Position numbers and translations under genes: made by a program
Source of the DNA: Bacteroidota bacterium
GTDB lineage: Bacteria; Bacteroidota; Bacteroidia; Chitinophagales; Chitinophagaceae
Assembly (NCBI GenBank): GCA_023409975.1
Contig: JAEYQO010000066.1
Location: 1 to 5,925, forward strand
Reading direction: 5' to 3'
Length of the DNA stretch: 5,925 bases
In this document: piece by piece, positions 4,346 through 5,925 of the stretch
Layout of the letters: each line of letters opens with the position of its first letter
How positions within the stretch are numbered: the first letter of the stretch is position 1
Notes under the pieces: model-generated
Told to the model about the DNA's origin: nothing
Databases searched by the model: none
What the model saw: only the letters and a program-made list of their open reading frames with translations

Positions 4346-5050
4346 TCACGCCCTCATAAACCTCGACTTTATGCCATGCAGTTTAGCCGTTTCCTTCGCC
4401 AATTTGAAATGACCCTCATCCCTCATCCCACAAAATATCCTCGCCGAACGCAGCGGCCATTCGTATTCTCTAAGCATGAGATAATAGCAAAATCGTAGTA
4501 TCAGTCCATGATGGTATTTGCTGATAGTCTGGGTCTGCGCGTTCTTTTTCCCTTTCCCTGCCGGCGTTGTATTCTTTGGCATCTCGAACTGCTCAAAACC
4601 AACAACACTCCAGCAGTACGTTCCCTCAAACTTCAGCGGAACAGCTATGGTCCCCTCAGGCACGCCCTTGCCCGACTCTATGTCGCTTTTTAGTTTGGCA
4701 GACTGCTTTTGGATATCCCTGCGAGTGAATTTCTCGAGAACAAACAAACCTTTCAACACCACAGGATCAGACTGAAAATCATACACATTTATGGTAACTA
4801 GCTCGCCAGGGTGATCCGTTAGTTTTTGCGAAACTTGCTCTAACAAAATAGTAGAGCCGTCTTCCTGCGCTATCAGAATGTCCTTGAACTCCTCAAACAG
4901 ACATAGTATCTCCGCCCGGCAAAGCTTCAGGTTGTCGTAATCATAGAAGATGGCTTCAAGGAGCACCTCCTGGGTTTCATCAAGGACTATTTTGTCAATC
5001 GAAATTGATTTTACAAATCTTCTGTTCTTTACGTTTTTTGGATTAAACAT
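4346..5050 (-). CDS. Hypothetical protein, 234 residues
   Basis: Not recognised. The N-terminal half alternates strands and helices: KSISIDKIVLDETQEVLLEAIFYD as strands (14-37), a helix around AEILCLFEEFKDILI (46-60), and GELVTINVYDFQ and VVLKGLFVLEKF as strands (82-108). A Lys-rich helical stretch follows (RDIQKQSAKLKSD, 111-123), then PEGTIAVPLKFEGTYCWSVVGFEQFEMP (131-158), a basic flexible loop (around GKGKKNAQ) and an aromatic, Arg-rich helical C-terminus with FCYYLMLREYEW and RSARIFCGMRDEGHFKLAKE. There is no signal peptide. The 85-bp gap to the RteC-like gene upstream carries no clear terminator, so the two may be co-transcribed. The start ATG 5050 follows an A-rich leader (AAAGAAACCAAAACA). 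Confidence 0.72.
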   Translation of the reverse strand: MFNPKNVKNRRFVKSISIDKIVLDETQEVLLEAIFYDYDNLKLCRAEILCLFEEFKDILIAQEDGSTILLEQVSQKLTDHPGELVTINVYDFQSDPVVLKGLFVLEKFTRRDIQKQSAKLKSDIESGKGVPEGTIAVPLKFEGTYCWSVVGFEQFEMPKNTTPAGKGKKNAQTQTISKYHHGLILRFCYYLMLREYEWPLRSARIFCGMRDEGHFKLAKETAKLHGIKSRFMRA

Positions 5051-5130
5051 TGTTTTGGTTTCTTTTAGTTATTAATGGGGTTATGACCAGCCCGTTTTCT
5101 CAATTAAAAAGGGTATAACGACGGTTGACG

Positions 5131-5142
5131 GTCCTTTAGGAC
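5131..5142 (-). terminator. Weak hairpin at the end of the RteC-like gene
   Basis: GTCC-TAAA-GGAC overlaps the TAA stop on the minus strand and a T-run (CCCTTTTT) follows some 25 bp later. The 4-bp stem is too short and the T-run too far away for a confident terminator, so read-through into the 234-residue gene is likely. Confidence 0.15.
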
Positions 5143-5801
5143 TTCTGGAGCATCTGAGTCAAGATCTCCTTCGCCGATGTAACGGATTTCGTACTGGGCG
5201 TGTAAAAGCAGTTCTTGAAATAGTCCCGGCCTATTCTGGAACCATCCTGAAAGCTGATGTGTTCACATATCCATCGGAACAGTTCAATGGGTCGTTCAGA
5301 ATAGATGACTTTCTGCTCATATAGCATGGCGAATACGGAAGCCAGTACAGGCATGTTAAGCTTCGTGGATAGTTGTGCTCCGGCGGTGTTGTCAGGAACC
5401 GGGTGATCCAGGTTTTCGAGAAGAGAAACCTGAGCTTCCAGAAAGCGCAGCATCATCTCTGAAAGCTGTATTCGATCCTGATTCAAAGCCTTTCTATGCC
5501 GTTGCTCCCGGTAGCTGATCTCGGCAATGATTTTCTTCGTCTCTATGAGCTTAAGACTGCCTTCTAAATTCTCTGTGGCTTCCTTTACTGTATTTAAGCA
5601 GTATCTGAACATCTCCTCCGAGTTATGATTCGATTTCCATAGTAGCTCCAGAAGCTGCCTGTTCACTTCCTCTTTTCTACCGTGATTGAATTCTAGAAGG
5701 ATTTCTTCAAACAGTGTCAGATAATATTCGATCATCCCCTGGCTCCCCTCATTGTGTCTGCTCTTTGCAACTGCCTTGTCAAAAGGGTCCAGCGCAATCA
5801 C
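5136..5801 (-). CDS. RteC-like C-terminal domain protein, 221 residues
   Basis: Residues 145-221 resemble the C-terminal domain of RteC-type proteins of Bacteroidota: a helical stretch KLNMPVLASVFAMLYEQKVI, then IELFRWICEHISF, then GRDYFKNCFYTPSTKSVTSA and a final helix EILTQMLQ. RteC of CTnDOT-type conjugative transposons regulates excision; many uncharacterised relatives exist, so only domain similarity is claimed. Residues 24-134 are long amphipathic helices with many Glu/Lys/Arg residues, probably coiled coil. The start is uncertain: GTG 5801 gives 221 residues, while ATG 5735 (residue 23, MIEYYLTLFEEILLEF) gives 199 and has an AGGGG run immediately upstream and the usual family-like opening. 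The frame is open upstream of the GTG for 16 codons to a TAA at 5852-5850 but holds no ATG. Confidence 0.68.
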   Translation of the reverse strand: MIALDPFDKAVAKSRHNEGSQGMIEYYLTLFEEILLEFNHGRKEEVNRQLLELLWKSNHNSEEMFRYCLNTVKEATENLEGSLKLIETKKIIAEISYREQRHRKALNQDRIQLSEMMLRFLEAQVSLLENLDHPVPDNTAGAQLSTKLNMPVLASVFAMLYEQKVIYSERPIELFRWICEHISFQDGSRIGRDYFKNCFYTPSTKSVTSAKEILTQMLQKS

Positions 5802-5925
5802 TGTTGTCCGGTAAACTTTTATAATCGTCCGTTCATCTGCTGAAAGCCTTTACCAGCAAGGGCTGGTTTTCTGAAGTTCGTAACTAAGCCCCTCTTGTAC
5901 TTTGGGTGAATAGTTGCAACTGAGT
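5802..5925. other. Right edge, no assignable gene
   Basis: On the minus strand two frames are open from the edge: one to TAA 5852-5850 (ending KTSPCW) and one to TAA 5821-5819 (ending QQMNGRL). Either might be the tail of a gene lying outside the window, but neither is recognisable. ACCAGC (5852-5857) and GCTGGT (5862-5867) form a perfect 6-bp hairpin with an AAGG loop, followed by TTT on the plus strand. Confidence 0.3.

Noticed and set aside
5852..5870. Plus-strand intrinsic terminator
   Set aside because: The 6-bp hairpin is real, but the T-run is only three bases and there is no plus-strand gene before it.

Overview
The window looks like a piece of a Bacteroidota chromosome or large mobile element, probably close to the Chitinophagaceae or a related soil lineage. 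The grounds are protein family resemblance (the replication-module pair, a DUF6266-like protein, an RteC-like C-terminus), A-rich leaders with little Shine-Dalgarno character in front of most starts, and intergenic DNA full of low-complexity CACTGACC, GGCCA and GCCAAAGCCAAGG repeats. Family names were recognised from memory of motifs; no search was run.

All seven credible genes are on the minus strand. In transcription order (right to left) they are: an RteC-like protein (5801-5136); an unrecognised 234-residue protein (5050-4346); a 445-bp non-coding stretch with a seven-unit 11-bp repeat array, an AT-rich patch and several perfect dyads (4345-3901); a DUF6266-like protein (3900-3148) followed by a clear intrinsic terminator (3137-3111); a non-coding stretch with GACCACTG repeats and three 16-17-bp direct repeats (3110-2814); a 63-residue holin-like membrane protein (2813-2622); an unrecognised 245-residue protein (2575-1838); an 81-bp tandem duplication in low-complexity DNA (1837-1585); a winged-helix/DnaD-like replication protein (1584-559); and a DnaC-like AAA+ ATPase that overlaps it by 191 bp and runs off the left edge (749 to <1).

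The last two genes form a phage- or plasmid-type replication-initiation module: a DNA-binding organiser plus a helicase loader. The RteC-like protein, the small membrane protein and the repeat-rich leaders point to an accessory or mobile region. No integrase, relaxase, capsid gene, tRNA, rRNA or CRISPR array is visible, so the type of element cannot be fixed. The most interesting structures are the 11-bp iteron-like array upstream of the DUF6266-like gene, the 81-bp duplication upstream of the replication gene, and the low-complexity repeat read in two frames where the replication genes overlap. No perfect match to the Bacteroidota promoter consensus (-7 TAnnTTTG) was found upstream of any gene.
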